Below are positions 1-8,911 of a DNA stretch of 48,364 nt, in pieces (within the stretch, counting starts at the first letter, position 1; each line of letters starts with the position of its first letter). This DNA comes from Streptococcus sinensis. GTDB lineage: Bacteria > Bacillota > Bacilli > Lactobacillales > Streptococcaceae. The stretch lies in NCBI RefSeq assembly GCF_000767835.1, contig NZ_JPEN01000038.1, positions 1-48,364 on the forward strand, in the 5' to 3' direction. The translations under genes and the position numbers were made by a program. Under the pieces are notes generated by a model. It saw only the letters and a program-made list of their open reading frames with translations. It was not told the origin of the DNA and made no database searches.

Positions 1-10
1 ATAAAAATAA

Positions 11-51
11 CACCCCAAATGTTAGATTTTTTCTGTCTAACTTTTGGGGTG
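11..51. repeat. IS3-family-end-like palindrome (hairpin)
   Basis: A hairpin with arms CACCCCAAA (11-19) and TTTGGGGTG (43-51), inner arms GTTAGA (21-26) and TCTAAC (36-41), and a 9-nt loop. The outer sequence resembles the ends of streptococcal IS3-family elements, but no transposase lies between the arms. On the minus strand it is followed by a T-rich tract, so it may act as a terminator for a gene left of the window. A related palindrome lies at 16194-16235. Confidence 0.55.
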
Positions 52-245
52 CGGTTCAAAATCTCAGATTTTTTAATATTATAGTAACTTTTGGTGAGGT
101 AGCTGATTGTCTTTTGCAAGGCTAAATCACGCATTTTCATTAGCCTAAGAGTTCGTTTTTGGCTCTCAAAAGCTTCGTTGCTGCAACTCTCATCTTCTTT
201 CTCCATTGCCTCGACTATTGAGCAAGCTCGTGAGGCTGAGACTAG

Positions 246-284
246 GAACAAAAATAGAATTTTTGTTCTGCCCCTTGCTTTTTT
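246..284 (+). terminator. hairpin with delayed T-run, terminator-like
   Basis: A 10-bp perfect stem, GAACAAAAAT (246-255) with ATTTTTGTTC (259-268), and a 3-nt loop. A T-run follows about 10 nt later at 279-284, so termination may be weak. Positions 52-245 contain no ORF, RNA gene or motif I recognise. Confidence 0.35.
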
Positions 285-285
285 A

Positions 286-357
286 TGGTACAATAAAACA
301 ATAAGGAAGGTAGTAGGAACAGAACTCAAACTCTATTAGTAGAGCGCCCCACTCCTT
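286..357 (+). promoter_or_regulatory. extended -10 promoter and structured leader of the ECF operon
   Basis: TG at 286-287 and TACAAT at 289-294 form an extended -10 element; no good -35 is seen. The predicted transcript has an about 80-nt leader before the start at 381. The leader can fold into an outer stem AAGGA (303-307) with TCCTT (353-357) around a hairpin CTCTA (331-335)/TAGAG (340-344). I could not match it to the TPP, preQ1, folate or purine riboswitch consensus sequences. A ligand-sensing role is only a guess. Confidence 0.45.
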
Positions 358-380
358 TAGTTAGTTGAAAGAGGATTCCT

Positions 381-1142
381 ATGATTCTTGAAGAATTTGA
401 CCAAAATCGCAAGGCTATCATTAATCCAGAGGACTTAATAGAGCCAATCGAAGGATTTCCGCAGACGGCAGTGTCCTGCTTTGCTCATGAGACCTTCGCC
501 CGAATGTTGGCAGATTTTGATCATGAGTTGATTACGACGACTTCTATGGCGAATATTGAAATTCCTATTTATCGAGTTTTTGCGGATGGACGGGAGTTGG
601 CCCTTTTCAATGCGCCGGTCGGTGCTCCAGCTTGCGTAGCTATTCTGGAAGACTTGATAGCTTTTGGGATGAAACAGTTGGTTCTCTTTGGGACTTGTGG
701 AGTGCTGGACGAGGAGATTAGAGAAACATCCATCATTATCCCGACGGCGGCTTTGCGAGATGAGGGGACTAGCTATCATTATCAGCCGGCTAGCTCAGAG
801 CTAGAAGTCAATGCTGGCTTACAGGATTTTCTGTTGAATTTTCTGGACCAGCGGGGGATTTCCCATAGCCTGGGCAAGGTCTGGACGACGGATGGCATTT
901 ATCGAGAGACAGCGGACAAGCTCCGCAAGCGAAAAGAAGCTGGGGCTGTCTGTGTGGACATGGAGTGCTCAGCTGTTGCAGCCCTAGCGGCCTTTCGCGG
1001 TATCAACATCTGCCACTTCTTTTATGCGGCAGATCATCTGTCTGAGGAGGCTTGGGATATGCGGAATTTAGCCAATCATACGGACTTAGACGAGAAAGAC
1101 AAGGTGGCCAATCTGGCGATTCAAATCGCTTTGGCTTTATAA
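381..1142 (+). CDS. nucleoside phosphorylase (PNP/UDP family)
   Basis: A 253-aa protein of the purine/uridine phosphorylase family, which cleaves a nucleoside with phosphate to give a free base and ribose 1-phosphate in the cytoplasm. Visible family motifs are LFGTCG (residues 102-107, phosphate-binding glycine loop), TTDGIYRE (169-176), VDMECSA (192-198, the ribose-binding Met-Glu motif) and an Asp at 218 in the base-contact region. The start has a good Shine-Dalgarno (GAAAGAGGA). It stops 2 nt before the next gene, so it is probably translated with the ECF transporter genes; the pair suggests salvage of a nucleoside or its base. The substrate cannot be told from the sequence. Confidence 0.85.
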   Translation: MILEEFDQNRKAIINPEDLIEPIEGFPQTAVSCFAHETFARMLADFDHELITTTSMANIEIPIYRVFADGRELALFNAPVGAPACVAILEDLIAFGMKQLVLFGTCGVLDEEIRETSIIIPTAALRDEGTSYHYQPASSELEVNAGLQDFLLNFLDQRGISHSLGKVWTTDGIYRETADKLRKRKEAGAVCVDMECSAVAALAAFRGINICHFFYAADHLSEEAWDMRNLANHTDLDEKDKVANLAIQIALAL

Positions 1143-1144
1143 AA

Positions 1145-2833
1145 ATGACTATGAAAAAACCAATTATCCAATTTCAAGATTTCACCTTTCAGTATCAGAC
1201 CCAGTCTGATCCGACCTTAAAGAATATCAATCTGACCATCTATGAGGGCGAGAAGGTTCTTTTAATAGGCCCTTCAGGATCTGGGAAATCAACCCTAGGC
1301 CATTGTTTGAACGGCATTATTCCCAATATTTATAAGGGGCAGGCCAGTGGCCAGTTCTTGATTCAGGGGGAGCCAGCTTTTGACAGCAGTATTTATGATA
1401 AGTCAAATCTGGTCAGTACCGTTTTACAGGATACGGATGGTCAGTTTATCGGTCTCAGTGTGGCCGAAGATTTAGCTTTTGCGCTTGAAAATGATATGGT
1501 AGATCTACCAACCATGAAAAGTAAAGTGCATTCTTGGGCGGAAAAATTAGATTTATTGAGCTTGCTGGATCATCGGCCTCAGGACTTGTCCGGCGGTCAG
1601 AAGCAACGGGTCAGTCTGGCTGGCGTTCTAATTGATGAGAGTCCTATCCTGCTTTTTGATGAGCCTTTGGCCAATCTAGACCCCAAGTCTGGTCAGGATA
1701 CTATTGATTTGATTGATCAGATTCATAAGGAAGCTGGAACCACGACGATCATCATCGAGCATCGCTTAGAGGATGTTCTTTACCGAGCAGTGGATCGGAT
1801 TGTTCTGGTCAATAATGGACAAATCCTTTTTAATGGCAGTCCGGATGACTTGTTAAAAACGCAGCTCTTGGCGGAAAATGGTATCCGCGAGCCACTCTAT
1901 ATTACTACTTTACGTCAGCTGGGTTTTGATGTGGCTGGTGTTTCAAGCTTGTCAGATTTAGGAAATATGGATCTGTCGGGGCTCTCTGTCAGTCTGCCCT
2001 CGCTAACACTGGATTCCGACAGCCATCAGCAGCCTCTTTTGGAATTGGAGCACGTTTCCTTTGCTTACCAGAGTGGCAGACCCATTCTGCGGGATATCAA
2101 TCTGACCATTCCCAAAGGTCAGCGGCTAGCTATTGTTGGCAAGAATGGAGCAGGAAAATCAACCCTAGCTAAGGCTCTCTGTTGCTTTATCAATACGGAG
2201 GGAGATTATCGCTGGCAGAGTCAAGATATCAAGGAAGATTCGATCAAGGAGCGGGCTGAGCGTATCGGCTATGTTCTGCAAAATCCTAATCAGATGATTT
2301 CGACGACCATGATTTTTGATGAAGTGGCTCTGGGGCTGCGACTGCGCGGCTTCTCTGAAGAAGAGATTCAAGAAAAAGTCTTTGCAGTTCTCAAAACCTG
2401 TGGTCTATATGAGTTTCGTAATTGGCCGATTTCTGCTCTTTCTTTTGGTCAAAAGAAGCGGGTGACTATTGCTTCAATCTTAGTGCTGAATCCAGAGATT
2501 ATCCTTTTGGATGAGCCGACAGCTGGTCAGGATCAGCGAAATTATACGGAAATCATGAATTTCTTGGATGAGCTTCATCATCAGGGACACACCATTATCA
2601 TGATTACTCATGATATGCAGCTTATGCTGGACTATTCTGATCGGGCCCTAGTTATCGTAGATGGCCAGATTTTGGCAGACAAAAGTCCGGCCGAGGTGCT
2701 GACAGATCAGGAGCTGATTAAACTTGCCAATCTTAAGGAAACCTCTATTTTTGCTTTAGCTGGGAAGCTAGGGGTTGATCCCTTGGCCTTGACAGAATAT
2801 TATATGCAGCGAAAGGAGGAAATCCATGTTTAA
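1145..2833 (+). CDS. ECF transporter double ATPase (EcfA-EcfA' fusion)
   Basis: About 562 aa with two complete ABC ATPase domains in one chain, as in the YkoD-like/CbiO-type energy-coupling modules that drive vitamin or metal uptake. Domain 1 has Walker [10 protein letters not shown] (42-50), signature LSGGQKQRV and Walker [12 protein letters not shown]. Domain 2 has Walker [10 protein letters not shown], signature SFGQKKRV and Walker [13 protein letters not shown]. The start is taken at ATG 1145 (a second ATG is at 1151), just after the phosphorylase stop; upstream in-frame codons would overlap that gene. No clear Shine-Dalgarno is present, which fits translational coupling. It overlaps the T component by 8 nt. 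The substrate-binding S component is not in the window. Confidence 0.9.
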   Translation: MTMKKPIIQFQDFTFQYQTQSDPTLKNINLTIYEGEKVLLIGPSGSGKSTLGHCLNGIIPNIYKGQASGQFLIQGEPAFDSSIYDKSNLVSTVLQDTDGQFIGLSVAEDLAFALENDMVDLPTMKSKVHSWAEKLDLLSLLDHRPQDLSGGQKQRVSLAGVLIDESPILLFDEPLANLDPKSGQDTIDLIDQIHKEAGTTTIIIEHRLEDVLYRAVDRIVLVNNGQILFNGSPDDLLKTQLLAENGIREPLYITTLRQLGFDVAGVSSLSDLGNMDLSGLSVSLPSLTLDSDSHQQPLLELEHVSFAYQSGRPILRDINLTIPKGQRLAIVGKNGAGKSTLAKALCCFINTEGDYRWQSQDIKEDSIKERAERIGYVLQNPNQMISTTMIFDEVALGLRLRGFSEEEIQEKVFAVLKTCGLYEFRNWPISALSFGQKKRVTIASILVLNPEIILLDEPTAGQDQRNYTEIMNFLDELHHQGHTIIMITHDMQLMLDYSDRALVIVDGQILADKSPAEVLTDQELIKLANLKETSIFALAGKLGVDPLALTEYYMQRKEEIHV

Positions 2834-3662
2834 CCAGCAGAAATTGATTGGCTACCACACAGGTACAAGCTTTATTCACAGCTTATCTGGTGCCAGCAAA
2901 CTTTTATTTTTCATTTTGGTATCAATAACTGCTATGATTAGTTATGATACGCGTTTTCTGCTTTTTGTTGCAGTGGCTTCTCTGGCCTTATTTAAATTAT
3001 CTGGTATTCGGCTGAAGGATATTTCTTTTGTATTGGTGTTTGCCGGTAGCTTTGCCTTCTTAAATCTGAGCATGATTTATCTTTTTTCTCCGCAGTATGC
3101 AGTAGAAATCTACCAGAGTAAGAATGTGTTGTGGACGGGATTCGGAGCATATAATCTGACCAGTCAGGAGCTTTTTTACCTCTTTAATCTTTTGGTGAAA
3201 TATTTTTGCACGATTCCTTTAGCCCTGATTTTCCTGATGACGACTCATCCTAGTCAGTTTGCTTCTAGTCTAAATCAGATTGGGGTGCCCTACAAGGTAG
3301 CTTATGCTGTCAGTTTGACTATGCGCTATATCCCAGATTTGCAGGAGGAATTTTACCTCATCAAGATGTCCCAAGAGGCACGTGGTTTGGAATTGTCAGC
3401 CAAAGCCAAGGTGAGCCAGCGAATCAAGGGCAATCTGCAAATTGTCATTCCCCTGATTTTCAGCTCATTGGAACGAATCAATACGATTGCTACAGCTATG
3501 GAATTGCGCCGCTTCGGTAAAAATAAAAAGCGGACTTGGTATACTCAGCAAGAATTCAGTAAGCTAGACAAGCTTGTTATCTTCTTGTCAGTGCTCCTAT
3601 TAGGTATTGGCCTCGGTCTTTTCTTGGTCAATCAGAGTCGTTTCTATAATCCTTGGAGATAA
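2826..3662 (+). CDS. ECF transporter transmembrane T component
   Basis: A 278-aa multi-pass membrane protein of the CbiQ/EcfT family, which couples the two ATPase domains to a substrate-binding S protein. Hydrophobic segments lie near residues 25-60, 68-92, 118-140 and 250-272. The coupling helix carries the family's Ala-Arg-Gly motif (185-187 in SQEARGLEL). A strong Shine-Dalgarno (AAAGGAGG) precedes the ATG, which lies inside the 3' end of the ATPase gene. Together with the two genes upstream it forms an importer operon, probably for the base or nucleoside handled by the phosphorylase. The S subunit may be shared from elsewhere or lie left of the window. Confidence 0.85.
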   Translation: MFNQQKLIGYHTGTSFIHSLSGASKLLFFILVSITAMISYDTRFLLFVAVASLALFKLSGIRLKDISFVLVFAGSFAFLNLSMIYLFSPQYAVEIYQSKNVLWTGFGAYNLTSQELFYLFNLLVKYFCTIPLALIFLMTTHPSQFASSLNQIGVPYKVAYAVSLTMRYIPDLQEEFYLIKMSQEARGLELSAKAKVSQRIKGNLQIVIPLIFSSLERINTIATAMELRRFGKNKKRTWYTQQEFSKLDKLVIFLSVLLLGIGLGLFLVNQSRFYNPWR

Positions 3663-3724
3663 GGAGACGAGAGGTTGCATTTGTGAATGAATGATTGCCT
3701 ATAGAAGCTTTTAATTGCAAGTAT

Positions 3725-3757
3725 AAAAAATCAGGCAATGATGGGCCTGATTTTGAT
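3725..3757. terminator. bidirectional terminator between ecfT and rsmG
   Basis: Stem AAAATCAGGC (3727-3736) with GCCTGATTTT (3745-3754), A-rich on the left and T-rich on the right, between convergent genes. Confidence 0.85.
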
Positions 3758-4471
3758 TTATAGCGGTCTTTTATTTGGCATGCCGGCTTTGCGGGGGTAT
3801 TTATTAGGCGTTTCTTTCTTCTTCTCAACCACTGTGATAAAGCGGGGGTCACCGTTGGGCAGGGCATAGCTGAGATTGTCTTGGACCTTGCTAAAAAGCA
3901 GACTCAAGGCATTTTTGGCTTCTTCCAGTTCCTCTGGGGCATTGGAAGCCTTGAGGGCCAGCAGCTTGCCACCCACTTTCAGGTAGGGAATGGTCAGCTC
4001 AGATAGGACCTGCATCCGAGCAACTGCACGGGCGGTGACTAGTTCAAATTGAGCCCGAAAGGCCTTGTCTTGCGCAAAATCTTCCGCACGTCCGTGGTAG
4101 AAGTGAACCTTGTCCAGCCCGAGCTCCTCTGCCAGCAGTTTGAGGAAGTTGATGCGTTTGTTGAGCGAGTCGATGATGGTCACATCCAACTGGGGGCAGA
4201 TGATTTTCATAGGGAGGCTAGGAAAGCCTGCACCGGCTCCGATGTCCAGCAGCTTGAGCTCTTGATTATCAATGAGGCCTTGCAAAATGGGGGCAATTGA
4301 ATCATAGAAATGCTTGAGATAGACTTCATTTTTTTCTGTGATAGCTGTCAGATTGATTTTTTCATTCCATTCGACCAAGAGTTCAAAATAACGTTCAAAC
4401 TGGTCTTTCTGGCGGTCAGTCAGCTCAATTCCCTGCTGGGCCAAGAGCTGGTAAAATTCTTGCGGTGTCAT
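3758..4471 (-). CDS. rsmG: 16S rRNA (guanine527-N7)-methyltransferase RsmG
   Basis: A 237-aa protein matching RsmG/GidB in length and motifs. It adds the N7 methyl group to G527 of 16S rRNA in the 530 loop; loss of this activity is known to give low-level streptomycin resistance. The SAM-binding loop [14 protein letters not shown] is at residues 75-88, and the family's LVTARAVA segment follows. The ATG has a Shine-Dalgarno (AAGGATGAAACT). A TGA-TATAAT extended -10 (minus strand, 4503-4511) gives it its own promoter. The C-terminal tail is basic ([11 protein letters not shown]), as in other streptococci. Confidence 0.95.
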   Translation of the reverse strand: MTPQEFYQLLAQQGIELTDRQKDQFERYFELLVEWNEKINLTAITEKNEVYLKHFYDSIAPILQGLIDNQELKLLDIGAGAGFPSLPMKIICPQLDVTIIDSLNKRINFLKLLAEELGLDKVHFYHGRAEDFAQDKAFRAQFELVTARAVARMQVLSELTIPYLKVGGKLLALKASNAPEELEEAKNALSLLFSKVQDNLSYALPNGDPRFITVVEKKKETPNKYPRKAGMPNKRPL

Positions 4472-4502
4472 AGTTTCATCCTTGTCTATCAGTATTCATC
4501 CT

Positions 4503-4511
4503 ATTATATCA
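4503..4511 (-). promoter_or_regulatory. extended -10 promoter of rsmG
   Basis: On the minus strand TGA-TATAAT lies about 35 nt upstream of the rsmG start, between the terminator and the gene. No convincing -35 is seen. Confidence 0.6.
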
Positions 4512-4513
4512 TA

Positions 4514-4553
4514 AAAAAGAGACCCTGGCATTGTTGCCAAAGGGCCTCTTTTT
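4514..4553 (-). terminator. terminator between ABC remnant and rsmG
   Basis: Outer stem AAAAAGAG (4514-4521)/CTCTTTTT (4546-4553), with CCCT/AGGG and GGCA/TGCC inside. It lies directly after the stop of the ABC ATPase remnant. Confidence 0.8.
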
Positions 4554-4852
4554 CTATATGCCAATCTGATTTAGCTCCGCTAAGATCAGCTGGTGATGCT
4601 CAGCTTGACTAGTAGCTGGGTCAAACTGAATTTCTTTTTTAATCCTGCCATCTAAAATGAGCAGGACCTTGTCGGCATAGGTAGCTACGTTAGCATCGTG
4701 CGCCACCAGAAAAATACTTGCGCCCTTCTGATTGAAGCGCTGCATGAGCTCTATAGTTTGCTTCCCAGGCTGAGAGTTGAGAGCCCCTGTCGGCTCGTCA
4801 GTGAAAATAATTTGGGCTGGTTCATGAGAGTCGGTCTCTGTTGCTAGCTTCG
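4554..4852 (-). pseudogene. ABC exporter ATPase, C-terminal remnant
   Basis: On the minus strand the reading frame encodes the C-terminal third of a MacB/BceA-type ABC ATPase: Walker B plus D-loop (QIIFTDEPTGALNS), then an H-loop region (IFLVAHDANVATYADKVLLI) and a normal C-terminus. Walker A and the signature motif are absent, and the frame upstream has no start codon in a sensible place. The first residues before Walker B do not match the family well, so the deletion junction is probably near 4830-4855. It lies directly downstream of the permease remnant and cannot give a working ATPase. Confidence 0.8.
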
Positions 4853-5023
4853 CTAGGTATTTGTGGCAAGTGCGAGATTTTTAGTCGTTTGCACAAACTG
4901 ATCGACAGCAGTCAGTAAACTAGTACTGAGCCGAGTCGCAGAAATCACTAAAGTCATGCTAAAAAATAAAAAGAGGGCAATAGCCAAGACACTGATTTTA
5001 TTGGCTTTTATATCATTTTTGAC
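4853..5023 (-). pseudogene. ABC exporter permease, N-terminal remnant
   Basis: A minus-strand frame from 5023 to the TAG at 4853-4855 encodes about 56 residues: a short basic start (VKNDIKANKISV), a transmembrane helix (LAIALFLFFSMTLVI) and the beginning of an extracellular segment. This is the layout of the N-terminus of FtsX/MacB-type permeases. The start codon is missing and the first codons overlap the 3' end of the MFS gene. The rest of the permease and the start of the ATPase gene appear to have been deleted. Confidence 0.65.
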
Positions 5024-6302
5024 TCATCTGAGAAACATATTCGAGCGCCTTTATTGCTGTTTGGCGGTAGAGAAATAGAGCACTAAAACTGATACAAATT
5101 CCTGCTAGGATAAGAAGGAGACCATACCCACGACTGCTTCCTACTCCGATGATAGAGCCGATAGAAGAAGCTAATGCCCCTTTAGGGAGTAGGAGCGGTT
5201 TGAAAAAGGTATCTGCTACCCAGCCCATGCTTGCATAAGCAATAACATAGCCAAACTGGGAGATGATTCCGATTGTCCCCCAGGCTTTCCCCTGTTCCCT
5301 CTTATCGATATTCAAACGAATTAAATAATCAATGGCCGTATTGGCAAAAGGAAGAGAAGAAAATAGGAGAAAACCAAAAGAGCAAATCCAGATTAAGTTT
5401 TCTTTACTTCCCATCCCAGCCATAAAGATACCCAGCAATCCCAATGAAAGGCTGAGGATTAAGTGAAAATGATTCTTTATAGCAAAGGTGCTTAAGAAAA
5501 GTCCGCCAAAGAGCATGCCACTGCTGGAAATAGCCATGATCCAACCGACTTCTTGGCTGGAAGCAAAACCTAAAATCATAGGAGAAAGCAAGATTTCAAC
5601 GGTACCTAGAAAGAAGGAAAAAGCTGTTCCTAGCAGAACCAAGAGCCAAATCCCCTTTTTTTCATGGATGATTTGAAATCCCCGTTTGAATTCCCTCCAG
5701 AAAGAATGAGATGCACCCTTAAATGGATTTTTGATATGACGACGAGCGACTAGACTGCAAATGACAGTCACAAAAATTGTTGAAAAATCAATTAAGAGGA
5801 TCTGACCAATATGGCCGTGAGCTAGAATCAGTCCAGCTAGGGTAGGAGAGATGAGATAACGGGCAATCCCGTTAATCTGTGATAGTCCAGTAGCTTTGGA
5901 AATTTGATCCTCAGACACTAGGTCAGAAATCGTAGCCCGAAAAGCTGGGCTAACTAAAGCTGAAAAGACAGAGCTGAGAGCAGCACCCAAACAAATGAGC
6001 GGTATGGAAGGCTGACTAGCTTGTAAACTAAAGTAAATCCAGAGCACTCCCAGACCAGATAGCCCATCCCCCAAAGCCATCAGGAGGCGACGGTCATAAC
6101 GATCTGCTAGAATTCCGGCCCAAGGAGTCATTAAAAGCCCTGGCAAAAAAGCACAAAGGGTCACCAAGGCAGAAGAAGAGGCCTGGTCAGTCAGCTGGTA
6201 GATATAAATCCCCAAGGCAAAAGATGTCATACCTGTTCCAATTTCAGAAATAAAGGTTCCCAGCCATATCAGGAGATAGATTTTAAAGCCAGTGTTTTTC
6301 AT
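5013..6302 (-). CDS. MFS drug/metabolite exporter
   Basis: A 429-aa major facilitator superfamily protein with about 12 hydrophobic segments. After TM2 it carries the MFS motif A (GILADRYDRR). The family includes efflux pumps such as macrolide and siderophore exporters; the substrate is not predictable here. The start is taken at ATG 6302 because AAAGGAG lies 7 nt upstream; a TTG at 6308 is too close. The gene follows its tetR-type regulator by 12 nt and is probably in one operon with it. Its last codons run into the remains of a decayed ABC permease, so the 3' end may mark an old recombination point. Confidence 0.85.
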   Translation of the reverse strand: MKNTGFKIYLLIWLGTFISEIGTGMTSFALGIYIYQLTDQASSSALVTLCAFLPGLLMTPWAGILADRYDRRLLMALGDGLSGLGVLWIYFSLQASQPSIPLICLGAALSSVFSALVSPAFRATISDLVSEDQISKATGLSQINGIARYLISPTLAGLILAHGHIGQILLIDFSTIFVTVICSLVARRHIKNPFKGASHSFWREFKRGFQIIHEKKGIWLLVLLGTAFSFFLGTVEILLSPMILGFASSQEVGWIMAISSSGMLFGGLFLSTFAIKNHFHLILSLSLGLLGIFMAGMGSKENLIWICSFGFLLFSSLPFANTAIDYLIRLNIDKREQGKAWGTIGIISQFGYVIAYASMGWVADTFFKPLLLPKGALASSIGSIIGVGSSRGYGLLLILAGICISFSALFLYRQTAIKALEYVSQMSQK

Positions 6303-6314
6303 AAGCAAACTCCT

Positions 6315-6917
6315 TTAGTGGATTAACTGTGTCAAAGGTCTGAAATATCCCTCTTTTGTCTGAAAAATTTTCTCTAACAAGTAGATAAAAGCCTGAACTT
6401 TTTGCTCTTGTTCCTGTCTATTTAAGGTCTGGAAAGATGTATTAAAAATTTGTAAGGAATAAGTCAACATCATTTCGATACTTTCGTAAGGGTAGGCAGT
6501 TTGCATTTCACCTGCTTGAATCGCTTCTTGCAGAAGGGGAGAGAGAATTTCAGGTGCCTTACTTAATAAGATTTGATTTGTTTTTTCATGCAAGAGAGCA
6601 TTCTGGGGGGTATGTAAGTGGTCCAAAATCTCTTGTCCCTCTTCTTTCATATTTAAGGCAGCTAGGGCACCCATTAATCTTTCGAGAATTGAGAGTCCCT
6701 TCCTTTCCACCCATGTATGCATCTGCTCAAAAGAACGGCTAATCCAGCGCTCGATAATAGCATCCATGATTTCCTCTTTTGATGTGAAGTAGTAATAAAG
6801 GGTTCCGCGTGCAATCTGGGTTGCATCTAGGATTTGAGCAATTGAGGTTTGATCAAAGCCCTGTTCGACAAACATTTTTTCTGCTGTGTCTAAGATAAAT
6901 TCTTTTTTATTAGCCAT
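6315..6917 (-). CDS. TetR/AcrR-family repressor of the MFS operon
   Basis: A 200-aa protein with an N-terminal TetR helix-turn-helix (residues 5-50, including TSIAQILDATQIARGTLYYYF) and a helical ligand-binding C-terminal domain. The ATG has a strong Shine-Dalgarno (AAGGAAGGAATT). It is cotranscribed with the MFS exporter and preceded by a perfect inverted repeat of TetR-operator type at 6950-6962. The simplest reading is an autorepressor that releases the operon when a toxic ligand of the pump appears; the ligand is unknown. Confidence 0.9.
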   Translation of the reverse strand: MANKKEFILDTAEKMFVEQGFDQTSIAQILDATQIARGTLYYYFTSKEEIMDAIIERWISRSFEQMHTWVERKGLSILERLMGALAALNMKEEGQEILDHLHTPQNALLHEKTNQILLSKAPEILSPLLQEAIQAGEMQTAYPYESIEMMLTYSLQIFNTSFQTLNRQEQEQKVQAFIYLLEKIFQTKEGYFRPLTQLIH

Positions 6918-6949
6918 AATTCCTTCCTTTTTATTGGTAAAACTTTATT

Positions 6950-6962
6950 CGACCGACGGTCG
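6950..6962. promoter_or_regulatory. TetR-type operator
   Basis: CGACCG-A-CGGTCG, a perfect palindrome 33 nt upstream of the tetR start codon and of the GACCGACGGTC type seen at many TetR-family operators. It lies between the divergent tetR and lemA promoters, about 70 bp from the lemA -10, so lemA is less likely to be controlled. Confidence 0.7.
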
Positions 6963-7031
6963 GTTTTTTCTGATTTTATGATACATCTTTTTCAAATCCC
7001 TGTCAAGAATAAAGACAGTCTCACTATTTTT

Positions 7032-7040
7032 TGATATAAT
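7032..7040 (+). promoter_or_regulatory. extended -10 promoter of lemA-htpX
   Basis: TGA-TATAAT, 30 nt upstream of the lemA start. No clear -35 element. Confidence 0.65.
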
Positions 7041-7069
7041 AAGTCTAATCCAAATTGAAGGAGTATATC

Positions 7070-7639
7070 ATGACTTTTATTATTATTCTTATCGTTGTCG
7101 TATTTTTGGCTTTCTTTGTCATTGGCGCTTACAATACACTGGTCAAAAGCCGCATGCAGACTCAGGAAGCCTGGAGTCAGATTGATGTGCAGCTCAAACG
7201 CCGTAATGACCTGATTCCCAACCTTTTGGAAACGGTCAAAGGTTATGGCAAATACGAGCAGGCAACCTTGGAAAAGGTGACCCAGCTGCGCAACCAAGTA
7301 GCTTCAGCCACTTCACCAGCCCAAGCCATGCAAGCCAGCGATGCCCTTTCTCGCCAGATTTCTGGAATCTTTGCAGTAGCTGAAAGCTATCCAGATCTGA
7401 AAGCCAATACCAACTACCTGAAGTTACAGGAAGAGCTAACGAATACAGAAAATAAAATCGCTTATTCTCGTCAGCTTTATAATTCAGTTACCAGCAACTA
7501 CAATGTGAAACTGGAAACCTTCCCAAGCAACATTATTGCGGGTATGTTTGGTTTTAAAGCTGCGGCTTTCTTACAGACGCCAGAAGAAGAAAAGGCTGTC
7601 CCAAAAGTTGATTTTGGCAGTACCGGGCTAGGTGACTAA
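7070..7639 (+). CDS. lemA: LemA family membrane protein
   Basis: A 189-aa protein with one N-terminal transmembrane helix (residues 2-22) followed by a long helical domain containing the family's signature [29 protein letters not shown]. LemA proteins are single-pass membrane proteins of uncertain function, very often encoded next to HtpX as here. The start is ATG 7070, with AAGGAG 7 nt upstream; a TTG at 7055 lies upstream of this site and is unlikely. The stop is 1 nt before the htpX start, so the two are translationally coupled. Confidence 0.92.
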   Translation: MTFIIILIVVVFLAFFVIGAYNTLVKSRMQTQEAWSQIDVQLKRRNDLIPNLLETVKGYGKYEQATLEKVTQLRNQVASATSPAQAMQASDALSRQISGIFAVAESYPDLKANTNYLKLQEELTNTENKIAYSRQLYNSVTSNYNVKLETFPSNIIAGMFGFKAAAFLQTPEEEKAVPKVDFGSTGLGD

Positions 7640-7640
7640 G

Positions 7641-8534
7641 ATGCTATTTGATCAAATTGCCAGCAATAAAAGGAGGACTTGGTTCCTCCTTATCGCCTTC
7701 TTTGGTCTCCTGGCCCTCATCGGGGCGGCTGTCGGCTATCTTTGGCTAGATTCTGCCTTTGGTGGACTGGTCCTTGCCTTTATCATTGGTGGCATTTACG
7801 CTATCAGTATGATTTTTCAGTCTACAGAGGTTGTCATGGCTATGAATGGTGCAAGGGAAGTTTCCGAACAGGAAGCCCCTGAGCTTTATCATGTTGTGCA
7901 GGATATGGCTATGGTGGCGCAGATTCCCATGCCTCGGGTCTATATTGTAGAAGATGCGTCGCCCAATGCTTTTGCGACTGGATCAAAGCCTGAGAATGCA
8001 GCAGTTGCTGCTACAACAGGCTTGCTTGCTATCATGAACCGAGAGGAGCTTGAAGGTGTCATGGGCCATGAGGTCAGTCATATTCGAAATTATGATATCC
8101 GCATTTCAACGATTGCGGTAGCTTTGGCTAGTGCCATTACTATGCTGTCTAGCCTAGCTGGTCGTATGATGTGGTTTGGCGGTGGTCGTCGGCGAAGCAA
8201 TCGGGACAACGATAATGGTCTAGGGGTTATTCTGTTGATTGTGTCCTTATTGGCTGTGATTCTAGCGCCCCTTGCTGCGACTTTGGTGCAGCTGGCCATT
8301 TCCCGTCAGCGGGAATTTCTGGCAGATGCCTCTAGTGTGGAGTTGACTCGCAATCCCCAAGGGATGATCAATGCTCTGCTGAAACTGGAGCATAGTCAGC
8401 CTATGGAACATGACGTCGATGATGCCAGTGCGGCGCTCTACATCAATGACCCCAAAAAAGAAGGTGGGCTAAAGAAACTTTTCTATACGCACCCTCCTAT
8501 TTCAGAGCGGGTAGAGCGATTGAGAAAGATGTGA
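7641..8534 (+). CDS. htpX: membrane zinc metalloprotease HtpX
   Basis: A 297-aa M48 family integral-membrane protease involved in quality control of membrane proteins. N-terminal helices lie at about 14-34 and 41-60. The zinc-binding HEXXH motif is HEVSH at 143-147, then two more helices and the third-ligand region [13 protein letters not shown]. The C-terminus has the conserved [14 protein letters not shown]. The ATG at 7641 follows the lemA stop by 1 nt; a GTG at 7632 would overlap lemA. Confidence 0.95.
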   Translation: MLFDQIASNKRRTWFLLIAFFGLLALIGAAVGYLWLDSAFGGLVLAFIIGGIYAISMIFQSTEVVMAMNGAREVSEQEAPELYHVVQDMAMVAQIPMPRVYIVEDASPNAFATGSKPENAAVAATTGLLAIMNREELEGVMGHEVSHIRNYDIRISTIAVALASAITMLSSLAGRMMWFGGGRRRSNRDNDNGLGVILLIVSLLAVILAPLAATLVQLAISRQREFLADASSVELTRNPQGMINALLKLEHSQPMEHDVDDASAALYINDPKKEGGLKKLFYTHPPISERVERLRKM

Positions 8535-8562
8535 GAAGGAAGCTTTGACTTCCTTCTTTTTT
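8534..8562 (+). terminator. terminator after htpX
   Basis: Stem AGAAGGAAG (8534-8542)/CTTCCTTCT (8549-8557) followed by TTTTT, overlapping the stop codon. Confidence 0.85.
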
Positions 8563-8633
8563 GTTATGAAATTGTAATAGTTCTGTGTTATTATCGAAAC
8601 AAACCTATTCAGTTATAAAAGGAGTTTTCTAGT

Positions 8634-8909
8634 ATAAGTGGAACAATAAAATCTAGCTCAATAGCAGCAGAGAATGCTATTAGTGAGCTGGTAGGATTTG
8701 ATACCAGTGACAAGCAAAATTTGCAGGTAGACTTTAGCTATACATCTGATATTGCTGGTATGGAAAACGGTCGTCAGGCAAGTAACCAGATGCTACAAGC
8801 TGTTAGTGACTTTAGTGTAGCTGTCTTGGCTCAGGCGAATAAGTTTCCGGAAATTGCCTACAAGATTGAAAAACGCGATATCGAGCAAGCTCAAAGATGG
8901 AGTAGCTAA
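8634..8909 (+). CDS. WXG100-like small protein of T7SS LXG cassette (DUF3130/TIGR04197-like), ATA start
   Basis: The open frame gives a 91-aa helical protein beginning (if translated from 8634) SGTIKSSSIAAENAISEL after the initiator. Its length and helical, Ala/Ser-rich pattern resemble the DUF3130/TIGR04197 family of type VII secretion partners encoded in front of LXG toxins; this assignment is from memory of the family and is moderate. AAAAGGAG (8617-8624) lies 9 nt upstream of 8634, exactly where a start is expected, but the codon is ATA. The only other standard start in frame is TTG 8721, which would remove a third of the protein. The gene may be silenced by a G-to-A change or use an unusual start. 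Confidence 0.6.
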   Translation: MSGTIKSSSIAAENAISELVGFDTSDKQNLQVDFSYTSDIAGMENGRQASNQMLQAVSDFSVAVLAQANKFPEIAYKIEKRDIEQAQRWSS

Positions 8910-8911
8910 AA

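Noticed and set aside
301-380. TPP, preQ1, folate or purine riboswitch before the phosphorylase
   Set aside because: None of the core conserved sequences of these classes is present; only a generic fold can be drawn.
1052-1144. Longer N-terminus for the ECF double ATPase
   Set aside because: It would lie inside the phosphorylase gene, and the ABC domain begins right after ATG 1145/1151.
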